From the NCBI RefSeq assembly GCF_016097555.1, contig NC_054704.1:24925736-24989735 (forward strand): a DNA stretch of 64,000 nt, in the 5' to 3' direction. This stretch comes from Gigantopelta aegis (lineage: Eukaryota; Mollusca; Gastropoda; Neomphalida; Peltospiridae). A model generated the notes under the pieces. The model did not search any database, had not been told where the DNA came from, and saw nothing but the letters and a program-made list of their open reading frames with translations. A program made the translations under genes and the position numbers. This document shows, piece by piece, positions 11,918 through 26,900 of the stretch. Numbering within the stretch: the first letter of the stretch is position 1; the number at the start of each line of letters is the position of its first letter.

Positions 11918-14900
11918 CTGCAAATAGAAATATTGTAAACTGTTAAGTTACCTGGGCAAGTGTGACGGTACATGCTCTTAATTTGTTTTCGCCTGTGGCG
12001 ATATATATTATTTTAGAGGGCCGTGTGCAGTTCCAAATTGCACTTAAGCACACGTGATACCTTTGCGCGACGGTCGTCTAATACACACCCAGCCCAGGTG
12101 CGGAGCCCAGGTGGCCAGTAGTTACGTAATACCTCCGTAAGTGCGGTTTTTACAACCGTGATTTCTGGCGAACTGGCGACAGCCAGTCTGACGATCTAAG
12201 AAAATATACCGACTCTGGGAGAGGTGGAAATATCAGATGATAGGTGAGGTACCGCGTTGTACCCCCAGGCGATATTCGCTGTCTCTGAGTTTCGAATAAA
12301 TAGCTAGGATTTTAGAGATATCGAGGAGAACGATAGGAAGGCTCCAGGGGATCGCTGTCCGTCCACTGAACGATCTATATTAGTTCAGACGGGACTTTGG
12401 TAAATATATATTTTCTGCTCTGTGTGTAACCTTGATGTGATTGATGTGACTTTAAATATTTTAATACTGTATTATACCAATATTATTTAGACGGTGCTGC
12501 CGGTCATCTGACGCAGTAATCTGTAGGCTCACTGTCCTAAATAATTATATAAAGCTTAGCCAGTCATCTTAGAGGACCTAGGTAAACTGTAGGTTAATGT
12601 CTTTATTGTGATAGGTACCAGTATTAATTCTGTATTACAAGGTTATTGAATGAGTAGTTAGGGTTAATTAAAAATTAACCAGTTAGGAATAGTGTTGTAA
12701 TTCCTTTATTAATTAAGTTCCCCTGGAAGCGTTTCTCCATTATCGCACATGTGTGTTAGCGTTTCTCAATTATCACACGTGTGGGTATTGTGTCACGGTG
12801 AAGTGATTAGCATATTGTGTAAACTAGACACCTAGAGATTAACTAATTAAGTAATCAGTTCTGGGTTGTTATTATTTGTTGTTGTTAATTAACTACTGCG
12901 GCAGTACATTTGTCAGCGTAGGTTAATACAGATTCCAAAGTGTATTGTGTTTTTGTTGTGTTTTCTAGTGAACTAAACGTGCTATAATAATATATACTTT
13001 ATATAAGATCGTATCTCTGATCATACCTAGAGACGAGCCACAGCGGGTATAACTGCCTGTTACAGAGAGATCTAATAGATATACAGTTAGGAGAGATATT
13101 TGGACAATCGTGTTTTATTCAGTTACGGGTATTATAGAATCCCCATGACAGCAAGATACAATCTACAGTTAGGCAAAATATCGACTTCTCAAGCAGCAAG
13201 GCTGGTGAGGCTTCAGCCTGACCAACACTAGGCCTGATCAGACCTGTCAAGAGAAAGCAGAAGGTGTGTGTTGAAAAAGCAGGAGATTTTGTCAAAAAAC
13301 AGGAGATTTTTTAACTGCACATGATTTAACACAACTTTTTAAAAAGTACTACAATAAGTTATATGAGCACTACATAATGTCATGTATACTTGTCAACCTT
13401 AATTATTGGCATTAAAAAAAAAATTATATATGTATATATTAAATTTTGTTTTAATTATTTTTAAATATTATTATAATTTAATACATATTTTTAAAAATAT
13501 TTTAATCCAAAAAAATTTCATTTATCAATCAAATTTATCTCTCTTTTATCCAAAAATCTTAACACTAACAAATTTAAACATTAATTAGTACATTTACGGT
13601 ATTACACTTACAGGTTGCATCATCGTTATTTGTGTTTCATGAAAAGTAGACCCATGACAAATTTATATAGGCCTAAATCTTATAAATTAATATTCAGTTT
13701 TTACTACAATAAGGTACAGTGGTGTGGTACTTATTTAAAATCACCATAACCATGCAATAAACATTGTATTTCCACTAATCATTTCTACTTATCATACGTA
13801 AAAGCTCATTACTGACATCGTGTGAAATATACCGGAATTTTACCTATTTCCGTGAGTAACGTTATGTCAAACACAAGATTTATTAATCGTAGGAAAATAA
13901 TACTCTTTGTTACTAACATTTTACTGCACAAAACTACAAATCTACTTGATACAAGTATTGTTTATACAGCTAATTGGTCTTTCTGTTGTCTTCCTTTGAC
14001 GCGTGATTTTTGACATCGTGATCAAATACCGGGAGTCTCCCGCGGAACCCGGGAGGGTTGACAGGTCTGCCGCCTGATGTCACCAAACTCCTCACACTTG
14101 TTTTAAAACATGTCCTTCGCGCTTATGCATTATTTCACATCCTCCGCACATGGTGGAGTGAAACCAGTAATTGTGGGCTTCCTACAGGTCTGCCGACTCT
14201 TCACACCACACCACATACTTTCATATACACCCAGTAACATGTCTAGCACCTCAACCATGAGAATGTTATTTGCTGATTTCAACTGCATGGTGACAGCAAT
14301 TTTATTACGAGTGTTAACAAAATGAATGAATGAATGAATGAATGAATGAATAAATGAAAGAAAGAATGAATAAATGAGTGCTTAATGACACCCCACCATT
14401 TAAAGACATATCAGCCATTATTACCCCAGCGGTCACTCGTAACAGGGAAACAGGTAATAAATAGAATAACAAACTCGGTACCAGTTATTATCAAATTTAT
14501 GTCCCTCGTGAAATAATTTTTATTTGTCACTTGCTAAAGCTCGTGACAATTGAAAATTATTTCACTCGGGACATAAATTTGATAATAACTGGTAACTCGT
14601 TTATTATCCTCTATTTATTTACTGCCATAGATTGTTCAATTCAACGTACAACACTCTGAATGGACATCACCCAGGAACATTTTGTTTTCAAAATCTTGAT
14701 TAGCCATATTTCTAGTCAATTGAAAATATTTTAAAACTGTGTATAGCAATCTCTAAAACTTGTGTAGTGATTTGCGACATGATACTGATCAAAATGAACA
14801 ATGTGTTTCTGATGATGGCAAGGGATTGAGCTCAATGTTGGTACCAGAAAATTATTCATGCACACCAGTCATGGACAAAAAACCCAACTTGGCCAGAGTT

Positions 14901-17900
14901 CTGCCCACAACAGGTGTCAGTGTTGTTCTCCACTGGGTTTTATCAATGCTGGTGATGGACTCATCATGGAAGACTACATTGAGCACCTATTTCATGATTA
15001 AGATTCAAACACTCACTCATGGGCACACAAAGTTATCATTTCATTTCATTTCAACCTATTTCTGTGCTTATATCCAATTATGGTTCGAGCACGCTGTCCT
15101 GGGCACACACCTCAGCTGTCTGTCCAGGACAGTGGGTTAGTTGTTAGTTGGTTAGTGACAGAGAAGAGGGTGTAGTGGCCTTACACCTACCCATGGAGCA
15201 CTTAAGAACTCGCTCTGGGTTGAAGCCGGTACTGAGCTGCGAGCCCTGTACCTACCGACCTGTAGTTTGATGGCTTAACCACTGCACCACTGAGGCCGGT
15301 ACAAAGCTATCTGGGCTGTCTGTAGAGCTCCATATTAACACTTGTCCACTTGTCTGGCACAAGAAGATTTGGGTGTAATAAATTGGTGCAACAACTTGCT
15401 TGACTGAACAAATCAACTGAAAAGTACAGTGAAACCCCTCTAAACCAGACACCCTTGGGACCAAGACAAATGTCCTGGTTTTTAAAAAGGGACTCTGTGA
15501 AACGTCCGGTTTTGAGGAAATTTCGGTTTAGAGAGGGTCCAGTCTTGAGAGGTTTCACTGTACAATACATACTGAACCAAGGATTACCTTTAATGTACAG
15601 TAATTCATGAAAAGTAGGACACTATGACATACGTGTAGTTACCATACACAGCATGCAAGGTGTGAGGATCCCGTAAGAATTAATAACAAGAAGATATGCC
15701 CCAGATAAGAAAAGGTAATGGACACACGGATGGACAGAAAGAAAGAAAGAAATGTTTTATTTCACAACGCACTCAACACATTTTATTTACAGTTATATGG
15801 CGTCAGACATATGGTTACGGACCACACAGATATAGAGAGAAGAAACCTGCTGTTGCCACTTCATGGGCTACCCTTTTTTCGATTAGCAGCAAGGGATTTT
15901 TTATATGCACCATCACATAGACAGGATAGCACATACCACGGCCTTTGATGTACCAGTCTTGGTACACTGGCTGGAGTGAGAAATAGCCCAATGGGCCCAC
16001 TGACGGGGATCGATCCTAAACTGACCATGCATAAAGCGAGCTCTTTACCACTGGGCTACGTCCCGTCCCCCACCCCCCCCAGGGATGGACAGTGTCATAT
16101 CATAATTAGTACAGCTGGGCAGTATTGAAATTTCAGATTCGGTATGGGTATCAGTATTTTGGGGGTGATTTACCTGGGTAACAGTACGGTATTCGGTATT
16201 GATACAATATGATACTGATATCGAGCGGTATTTTCAGTATAATCGTCTTTAAGTGCATTGCAGAGTTAAGTCTCACCCGCTAATTTCATCTAAATAAAAT
16301 TAAAATTCCATACACACGGCCCTCCTCATCTCTCTTCTTTTTAGCTATTTTGTGTCCATCAGATATACTGTTATTGCTTTACTAAATGGTGAAAAACATT
16401 TTTCAATACCGAAATTTCTGTATTTTGAGATTTGAGATAAGGTAAATCGGTATTGACATGAACCAATACCGAATGCTATATATGGTATACCGCCCAGCTC
16501 TATTAATTAGAGAATACTTAACGAGCTATGAGGCAATACTATTTATCTTGAACTACTATTTATCTTGAACAAGCAGTGTTCGAGATTAACGGTATCCCAA
16601 TATCCCGGGGATACCAGAATTTAATTTTGGATACCAGACTTCAAGAACCCAGTATCCCACCGGCATACCATATAATACTAAATTCTCAGGTGGGATACCA
16701 GATTTTGAAATGTTAGTATCCAATTGGGATACTGGCCAAAAAATTTAATCTCGAACACTGACAAGTGAACTGATGTTGTCCTTCCCAAGCCTTTGGTGAG
16801 GGAAAGACATCAATTCACAAGTCAAAGATAAACGGTACTGCCGAGTAGTGAGTTGGGTATTCTATTTATTACCCATTATTAATCTTTATCATTTTATGGA
16901 AGATTTTCAAACGATACTGTTATTGAAAACAAGTTGAGAACAGGAGACAGTGTTGCATCATAGCTGTGATGTACATATCAGTGATGACTCAATTTAGTTT
17001 TTGACATGACTGCCACCATGGAAACTATTTTTACACTTAATAGGGTTGTTTGTTGTTGTCTAACAGTTGTGACATCAAAGCCTATAATTAAGCACTGATT
17101 ATGACTTCAAAACGTATCTTGGGGAAGAAAAGTTGTAATTAATGTATATTTATTTATGTTATTGTTACTGCAGACCTGTCAACCCTCCCAGATTCTGCGG
17201 GAGACTCCCGGTATTTGATCAAGTCTCCCGCGGGGAAAAACGTTTCTCCCAGGAAATTGTTATTTTCTAAGCATAAAAAAAATTCAAGCTACCGTGGCTG
17301 TGTATTGACGTTCAGTGTTGCCATATATAAAACTATCCAATTTAGTCCTAATAACACCTCTGACTCGTAAAATGTCTTCCCACTGGATTACATAACGCAA
17401 AGTTCTATGGCTGGAAGTGCCAGAGTAGACAGCGAACGCATGTATCAATACACACGATGTCAAAATCACATGTCAAAGCAAGACAAGAGAAAGACCAATT
17501 AGCTGTATAAACAATACTTGTATCAATTAGATTTGTAGGTTTGTGCAGTAAAATGTTAGTAACAAGAGTACACTTCAAGGGATTATTTTCCTACGATTAA
17601 TAAATTTTGTTTGACATAACGTTACTCACGGAAATAGGTATAATTCCGGTATATTTCACACGATGTCAGTAATGAGCTTTTACTTATGATTAGTAGAAAT
17701 GATTTGTGGAAATACAATGTTTATTGCATGGTTATGGTGATTTTAAATAAGTACCACACCACTGTACCTTATTGTAGTAAAAACTGAATATTAATTTATA
17801 AAATTTAGGCCTATATAAATTTGTCTTGGGTCTACTTTTCATGAAACACAAATAACGATGATGCAACCTGTAAGTGTAATACTGTAAATGTACTAATTAA

Positions 17901-20900
17901 TGTTTAAATTTGTTAGTGTTAAATGTTTTGGATAAAAGAGTTATTTAAAAAAATATGTATTAAATTATATTTAAAAATAATTAAAACAAAATTTAATATA
18001 TCAGTCAAACCTGTATATAACGGCCACCCAAGGGACCTGACAAAAGTGGCCGTTATAGAGAGGTGACCCTTATATACAAGTTCAAAATTAGAACCCATAT
18101 ATTAAACCCATTATACTGTCATAAAAAAAAATGTCACATTTTTAAACCATTCCCACACTAGCTTGTTTATGTCATCATTGCCTGTTGCTTTCTTCTGCCT
18201 TTTTCTTTTGGCTGAAACGTTATTGTCAAAATCAGCCAGAACATCGGCTTTCCTTTTTAAAATAGAATTAATCTGAAAACGTCCTACACCAAAATGATCA
18301 GCGATCTTTCACGCACTTAAATTGCCTTTCTCAGATTTGTTAATAACGTGGATTCTCTCTTCTAACATTAAAGCAGTACTAGTTTTCGGTGGCATTTTGC
18401 ATACAAATGTATTCGTTAATATATTTCGCAAACGCTAACATTGACTTGCAGAAGATATTTTGTGTAATTGAAGGTTATTACCCATGTGGCATTTTTGACT
18501 CATTTGTTTGTTTCATGTCACCGCTAATCCTTCAGTGGAGTATGACCGTTGATTACAGCTGAATAAAATCAGGAGTCGCTTAAAAAATCCGAACACGGGA
18601 CATCTGCAATGACCGCCGTCTTCAGCTATTCATGTTTATTTACCAATCATGTCTGGCTAGACGCAAGGAAACGCGTAACATAATACCTCATTTGTTTGGT
18701 TTCTCGAGACTTAATAGAGTGACCATACATACAAATTACATTATGTACAGCCAATGGGAAGTCGTCTACTATTCAGTGAGGATGCTGAGAACCAATCAAA
18801 TTACACCACCAGTATCTGCGTGTCACGGAAGTTACTGAGTGTCTGTTTTTCAATTACGATCAGAGAATTACAATGGAATTTTACTTTGACAGAAAATAAA
18901 CTCAAAGCTAGAGACATGACCATATAAACACATTTAATTTATAATTTTTAAGATGACTGAATAAGTAAAGAAATAACCAGGGTAAAAAAAATAAACCAAA
19001 AACCCGTCTTTACGACGATCATCTTGTGACCGTTATAGCAGGTTCAACCTGTGATTTTGGGTGAAAAATAGTGACAGCTGGCCGTTATGGACAGGTGACC
19101 GTTATGCACAGGTCAAATAAGGAAGGAAATGCATTGGGAGGGATTTATAGTGACCGTTATAGACAGGTGACCGTTAGATCCGGTTCGACTATATATAATT
19201 ATTTTTTTTGCCAATAACTAATGTTGACAAGTATACATGACATTATGTAGTGTTCGTATAACTTATTGTAGTACTTTTTAAAAAGTTGTGTTAAATCGTG
19301 TGCAGTTAAAAAATCTTCTGTTTTTTAACAAAATCTCCTGCTTTTTCAACACACACCTCCTGCTTTCTCTTGGCTAAAGGTTGACAGGTCTGTGTTACTG
19401 CAGATAAATGTATATTATATTGTTATTTTTGCTCTGCCCATATTTGGGTGTTATGCAAATAAATTATTCTTATTCTTATTAGTTTTTTTTTTCTTTCCCC
19501 ACTTCTCTCTGCCCATAAGCGTAATAATAACAGAAGAACACCATCATTCCACAATATGACCCGTTAAACAGGTGCATAAAAACAATCATTTTATTTACAA
19601 ATTTGATCATGTGATACATTTGACAGTTTTGTATTAACTTAGCAGAAGTTTTGCTGCCTAACAAATCAGACCACTTAAATATTGCTAAACTCCTTCAGCA
19701 GAAAGTTTTTTTGTGGGACAAGCACATTTCACACAGGACAAATACAAATGGAGAAGAAGTACCAGCCATAAGACCAATGACCTAACCACTAGGCCACCAA
19801 GACCAGTTACAGCACTCTGTGACAGAAAGTGCAATGTGGCATCCATGGCCTATCTTAACAGGTTTATTAAGAACTGATTACTGTTTGTAAACAGCAGGAA
19901 TCTATTGTCACCTGCCAGCTATTATTAACATTACAAATAAAATCAATACTTCATTTAGAAAGGAACACGAACTGGATATTAAAATGTCTAACATGATATA
20001 AAAACATTTTCCTAACAGTTCATTGGTTATTTGTGCAAGTACAGTTTAACACTGATCTATTTAACCTTTACCATAAATATATAGTTATAGTCTGTCCCAT
20101 CCTCTTACAAAAATGTAACAAGAAAAGTAAAAGTGTTTTGGAAATAACAAAAAAATTACTATTTTTGTGTGCAATTTAGAAAACAATTGGCTATTAAATA
20201 AATAACTTGTAGTAAATTTCATAGTATGAAAAAAGGTGTTTATTGTTGGATGGACTATAGAGTACTTTATCCCGATGAAAATAATAACCAGCAGCTTCAC
20301 CTGACGTGTACTATAACAGTCTGCAATCTACCACATGCCAGAGTTTCTAACTCGATATCTGAAGCAAACACAAAACAAAACAACCTAACAACAATGAAAG
20401 TGCAATGGTAAAAAACATGGTATTGTGACTGAACAAACCAAAGCAAGGATAATTTTCATTTAAGGGTCCAGTTGCAAGAAACAATAATTCACTTTTAAAA
20501 GTTGCTTTTGAACTCGTACTGAAAACACATCAGTCAGATTTATAGAACTTTGTAAAAAGAATAAGACAAAGTTTAAGTTTGTTTTGTTTAACAACACCAC
20601 TAGAGCACATTGCTTAATTAATCATCAGCTATTGGATATCAAACATTTGGTAATTTTGACATATAGTCTTAGAGAGCAATGTATTTTTTATATGCACCAT
20701 CTCAGACAGGCTAGCACATAACACAGCCTTTGATATACCAGTCATGGTGCATTGGCTTGAACGAGAAATAGCACAATGGGCCCAGAAGAATAACAGAAGA
20801 AAAAAATAATACATTTAATTGATTTTGTGTAATTGGATGTATTCTGGTAGGCAATAAATATTTTTTATGATAACAGTTATTGTGTATTTTATAACAATCT

Positions 20901-23900
20901 CACACATGCGATTGCAATAACAACTGAAATCTGGATGGTGCATTTTCATTGGACTTCAGTATATACTATGGCTGTGCTTTTTTCTGTACTCACTTTGTGA
21001 CAATCTCTACAGAGAACTGGCACCAACAAGTCTTTATATTCATCTGGCATCTCAGTGCCAGAGATCTCTTCATCCATGTATTTCCAAAGATTATCCATTT
21101 TTACCATTGATTCATTGCATGTTGGACAAGCGTAGTTACTAAAATGAAAAATAGTGCATATTTGAAGCTAGTTATTGTAACTTCACCTCCCCTACCCTCT
21201 CCAAGCTAGTACAGTGATATGATATTTTAGTATACTGTTGAAGATCCAGTAAACTTAATAGCTATAAATAGTTTTTAGTTATACATTTTTTTTTAAACAA
21301 TAGCAAAACAAAATCCACGACTAATACAAATTTGAATTAAAAAAAAAAATTGGAATTATCAACGTAACAGTCCTTCCGATTTCATGGAAACGATCATTTC
21401 TGGTAGCATGTCGGTAAAACCACAGAACCGAAATTTCATTTCCCATGATTATTATATCCAGTACGACTATTCAATGAAATAATATATATATATTTATTTT
21501 TTTACAAACAGTTTCCGATAGGTTCCCATGATCACAAGGTAAGGAACCAAAAAAGTATTTCCCATAAAATTTGAAATCCTAAGGCTTGCATAAAGAAAGG
21601 GGGAAATATGTTTAGTCATGATATCAAAATCTGCTAAAACTATGTAAGAAAGAAAAAAATACACTGATGGAAAGAAATAGGGGAACACATAAATAGAAAG
21701 TTTGTTTTCTTTAACACCACCACTAGAGCACATTGATTTATTAATCATCGGGGATCGATCCTAGACCGACCGCGCATCAAGCAAGCGTTTCTCCCTCATA
21801 AATAGAAACTATCGGCAAATACTGACAGCAACCAAAACCCTCATCTACAGTGCCATGATGTTAGCAGTGTTACTGGCAGTCTGTAACACAGTACTGACAT
21901 TCAGTTTCATATTACATCTCTGTACTTTATACACACATAACTACGGTAGTTGTCAAATATCATGTGTTGCCTTATTTCTTCCCATCAGTATATTTATCTC
22001 ATAATCTGTATGCTGGGCTAGCTCTGCCACTCATCAAATTTGCCAATTGTCAATTTTAAAAATAGCCAGTGAATTTTATTTTAATTTGGCGGGGAAAAAA
22101 TGGTGTAACAATTGATATTTTGTAGGAAAATAGCTATAGTTTTTGCATTTTTGAAATAATTTGGCAAAATGTTCTGGTCACCCAGTGCTAGCCCTGTCAG
22201 ATTGTTATTACGTTTTTTTGAAAACAAACATACCCAGTCTTCAGCAGGCTCAAATAACAAGTGCTGCAAATAAAAAATAAAGTTGCTAGTGCAACATCAA
22301 ACAGCAGAAGTGAACTATGAAAATGCATTATTTAGGAAATATAGGTGGGGTTTTTTAAATCTCAATTTTAAGTTAGACTCATTGGTATTAGTGCCCCTGC
22401 GTGTGCTGTAACCTCACCGTGGTGCAGGGGTGTAACATTCTCTTTGAGAATGGCCAATATGGCACAAAATTGAAGTTTTGAGTAAAATTCAGTATCCGTA
22501 AAATTCTGTGATATTTGTGTTTTTGCACAGTTCTTTACACTGTTTTTGTTTAAGTCTTGAATTTTTATATTGATGTTGATCATCACTTTATTTATTTGCA
22601 TTACCATAGTTTGACACCCAATAGCCGATGTATTTTTCGTGCTGGGGTGTCTTTAAACATTCATTCATTCATTTGGTATTAGTGTTAAAAATAAACTGGA
22701 ACATTTTGCTGGAACGTGACTTATATTTCAGCAAGACATGTCAGATCAGGGTTTCTAGATTATGGTAGCCCCACTCCCATGGCTAGTGAATTTCAGTGTT
22801 GGACTAGCAAATAACTACTATTGCCATGCCCGACGGCTAGTGGAAAAAAAGAGGTCAAATGCTGCAGTTACGTCTATTTTGTAAATATGAATCTCCTATC
22901 CCCACCACCACCACCCATTGTTAGTGTTTTTAAGCTCTTTCTAAATAAAGTAGGGCTAGTGAATTTTTAATAATGGCTAGTATATTTTTTAAATCCCTGA
23001 TCCAGTGGCTAGTGGATTTTATAAAAATTCTAGAAGCCCTGCAGATACAATGTTATATTCAATCTGAGAATGCACCAAACCACTTAAATTTGTAAATTAA
23101 ATTCTTTTAAATTCTGCTCTGTGGTTGAGAAAAAATAATGATGTTCGGATGGTTAAGGAGATGCCACACGATACGAGTTCCTCATAAGAGAATAGCCACA
23201 AGAATAGCTGACTGTCACAAAACAAACCTTATGATTTCATTGGTTGCTTAGCAACCGGCTATTCATGTATGAGGTACTTGTATTGTGTGGTGTCACCTTT
23301 AAGGAAAGGTTAACGAAGGAAGCAGCTATCAGGTGACTGGAATAGGTTGCACATGACACATTGGAAGATTTTAACCATTTGATTAGATCGTGGGATATTC
23401 AGGCCAGTCTATGGGTCATGGGGAAAGGTGCCATAGGTCACAAATTAGATCATGTGTGAAAATAACTGTTACATACATGGGTTTATCAGACAAGACACTA
23501 TGCTTATTCCAATGCCTGTAGTGAATATATTTTCATATTCTAGCAAGAAACTTAAGTATATTGTCATTTTAATGAATACGAAAGGCTAGACTTGACAAAC
23601 AGGATACAATGGTTGCAAACTTAGAATAATCACAAAACACATGACATTTGCACACACAGACACAATCAAAATCATTTACAGAACTCACCGATGCAAGATG
23701 TGTCCACATGGTGGTACATTCAGTTCCGTCCTGGACGTGTGCAGGTCCTCTCGGCAAATTGAACACACGTCATGGGACACTTTCTCTATACACTGAAAAA
23801 CACACGCATACAGGGAGAGTAAGTCATGAGAACAGAATCAACAAAAACGGTTTCAACAGTAAATCTCACGAGTATCACTAAGAATTTTTGAAAGGGATTC

Positions 23901-26900
23901 AACTTGGTACACTTTGTCTTAAATTGTTTTTAAACTGGTGAGAATGTATTTTCTTACTTGTTGATGTAGTCCTTCCTAAGAAGTTTTGCATATAAATTTA
24001 ATCCTTCCAAAGACATTTTGTGTATTTACTTAGTACTGTAAATCATGAAATAAATGCAAGATATTAATTATTTTAAAATGTGACCGACTTGGCACATTAT
24101 GTTTGTAACTAATAACACCTCCAAAAATACAAAAGAAAACAAATGCAAACACACACAGTGTGCATCTGTTAGGCTGAAAGTACTACATTATGTCCATAGA
24201 TAGTAATCATGTACCAAAGAAAAACAAACTTAAAATAAATGCATTCTGTACAGCAAAATAAATAGATAACGAATCATTGTTGTTATTATTCACACTTAGT
24301 TACCAAGTAGATTTACCATTAGTAGGTAGAACAACGAAAAAAAAATTAAAAAATATGTGGTCAAGTTTTTTATTTTAAACAAAAATATGTACCGAAGGAT
24401 GTAAATTAATGAAAATCGGACGGAAAAATATTTAGTGGTTAGAAAGTTATAGCCCTTTGAAGTTTTGTGTGCTGTGAAATATGTCTGCCAAATTTTGACT
24501 CGCTTTTTTAAACTTGCCGGTTAAACTCAACTACTGATCGCCATGTGTATATTTCACTTTAAAATGGAACAGAAACACGCCAAATATTATTCTGGAATAT
24601 GTAATAGTGTTTTTGAAGCCACTGGAAAATGGTAACATATACCATTATAATGATAAAATGTTATCATGAACCCTAACGTCGTTATAAACGTAAAATCAGA
24701 AAATAAGCAATACAAAGCGACGTTGTTGTTTTCACAACTTAATATATTTATTTAGCCTATCAGGACAATGCAACAATACCCCATTTATTTCCAACTTCTA
24801 TTATGCATAAATAGTGAAACAATGTTACATAAAAAATAAAGGTGGTGCACATGGGCGCTTGAATGAGCATATGACCGAAAGCTAGTGACAGGGACTAGTC
24901 CATTGTAATATACTACTCAAAAGAATTTAAGGGTCAAAAATTTATAACCAAATAAGTTTCAGAGTGTATTAGATTGATGATGTAAACTACACCAATTTTT
25001 TTATTTATTGTTCCATATTTACAAAAAACCACAAATAAACGTCACTGTATACAAGAAAGTCACATGACATGCTGTCAAAGTTGAAGGTTGTCAAACATGG
25101 ATTTTACACATTAGAACATTCGTTTAATAGTGTGTGAATCCACCCCTGGCGCGAATACACTCGACACATCGTTGCCTCATGCTGTTGATCAGACGTCTGA
25201 AGAACTCTTGGGGAATGGCCTGCCACTCTGCCATAAGAAGTTGACCCAGATCATGAAGGTTGGCCGGAGGGGCATGGTTATCCCGAACTCTCCTGCCTAA
25301 TTCGTCCCAGGCGTGCTCTATTGGGGCCAAGTCAGGCGAATATGCTGGCCAATCCATATTGGCGATACCTTGTTGTCTGAGAAAGTCCGTTACCACCCTG
25401 GCGCGGTGGGGTCTGGAATTGTCATCCTGCAGAACTGCCCCGCCGCCAATCTGCTGAAGACTTGGGAGAACCAACGCCCGGATAATCTCATTCAGATAGC
25501 GGATTCCATTCAGATTGCCATCCACCACATAGAGGGGGGTCCTGTGGTGGATAGAGATGCCGCCCCACACCATGACGCTGCCACCACCGAACCGGTGACG
25601 TTGTCTAACGTTAACGTCAGCGAAGCGCTCCCTAGGACGTCTGTAGACACGAACCCGACCGTCGTTGAACTGGAGACTAAACCTGGACTCATCAGTGAAC
25701 ATCACTCGACCCCACTGAACACGTTGCCACCGCCGATGAAGCGTGCACCAGTGACGTCTGGCCGTTCTGTGACGTGGTAGGAGTGGTGGTCGAACAGCCT
25801 GGCGACGGCAGCGTAGTTTATTGGCTCTCAGACGATTGCGTATGGTTTGATCAGACACTCGAGTTCCAGTCGCAGTCCGCAGATTGTCACGTAATCGGCG
25901 TGCAGTGGTTGTGCGTTGACGTAGAGCCATATTGGTCATGTAGCGGTCCTCTCTATTTGTAGTGCTTCGGGGTCTTCCCGAACGTGGACGATTTCGAACA
26001 GAATTCGTTGCTTGGTACCGTTGCCACAGTCGGCCAACGACACTCTGACTGACACCAAGTCTCAGAGCAACATTTCTTTGCGTATTGCCATCCTGAAGCC
26101 AAGCAATAGCCCTTCCTCGATCTTCGATAGTCAGTTGAAGTCGTACCATTGTCGAATTTGGAGTGTGCACCGTACACGAACGCAAGCTCCAATTATACGG
26201 AAATTCAGCATTGGGAACATGGAATACACGTGCAAAGCGTGCAAATGAAGCACTTTGTGAAAAAGCAAGTTATGGGCACTTAGCAGACCTTTTGCTTTCG
26301 CCCTAATTTACGTGCAAATGTAAGCATCTTTTCGCCATTAGAACTAGTCAACAGTGTCAATGACAGTGGATTTAAATTCATTTATGGGTTGCTTAGACCC
26401 ACTTTCGTAAAAATGGAACAATACCATGCGTGACATTATGGTCTAGCTAATATAACTGACATTCAGAAAATAATGTCGAAAATATCGTCTGACCCTTAAA
26501 TTCTTTTGAGTAGTATACAATAGGGTAAAATGATAGTGAAAATATCTTGAAGAAAAATAAAGTTGGTGGTTGGGGGAGGGGGTGATGGGTCTTTTGGGGG
26601 GTGGTGGGGGGGCGGGGGGTTGGGGGGTGGTGGTGGGGCGTTTGGGGGGGGGGGGGGAGTTCTTGATTTAAGCTGAGTAACAAAAAATACATTTTGTAAA
26701 ACAGGCGCCTGTGCAGGAAATTGTGTAGAGGTCTAGACTGTGGCTAGCAAAGGTTTTTGTGTGTGTGTTGGGGTGGGGGTGGGGGTGGGGTCATGTTTCT
26801 CCGGAAAATAGGCTACATTAAAAATGAACAATATAGCATGTAGCATATTACCTAAAATATCTATTTTTATTATTTAACTATTAAAATTGTGTTACTGTCA

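Larger units (their letters stand above)
17171..19392 (-). mobile_element. hAT-type non-autonomous element, copy 2, with nested pogo-type insert
   Basis: Begins CAGACCTGTCAACCCTCCC and ends TTGACAGGTCTG, flanked by a perfect 8-bp duplication TGTTACTG (17163-70, 19393-400). That length is typical of the hAT superfamily. It is inverted relative to the copy at 13239, and interrupted at about 18002-19191 by another element. Confidence 0.86.

Noticed and set aside
14760-15140. 126-codon open frame on the plus strand
   Set aside because: No domain recognised, and its 3' third is SINE family C read in the forward direction. Treated as chance.
25260-25780. Plus-strand open frames over Tc1-like transposon 1
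   Set aside because: They mirror the GC-rich transposase codons on the opposite strand; no independent motif.
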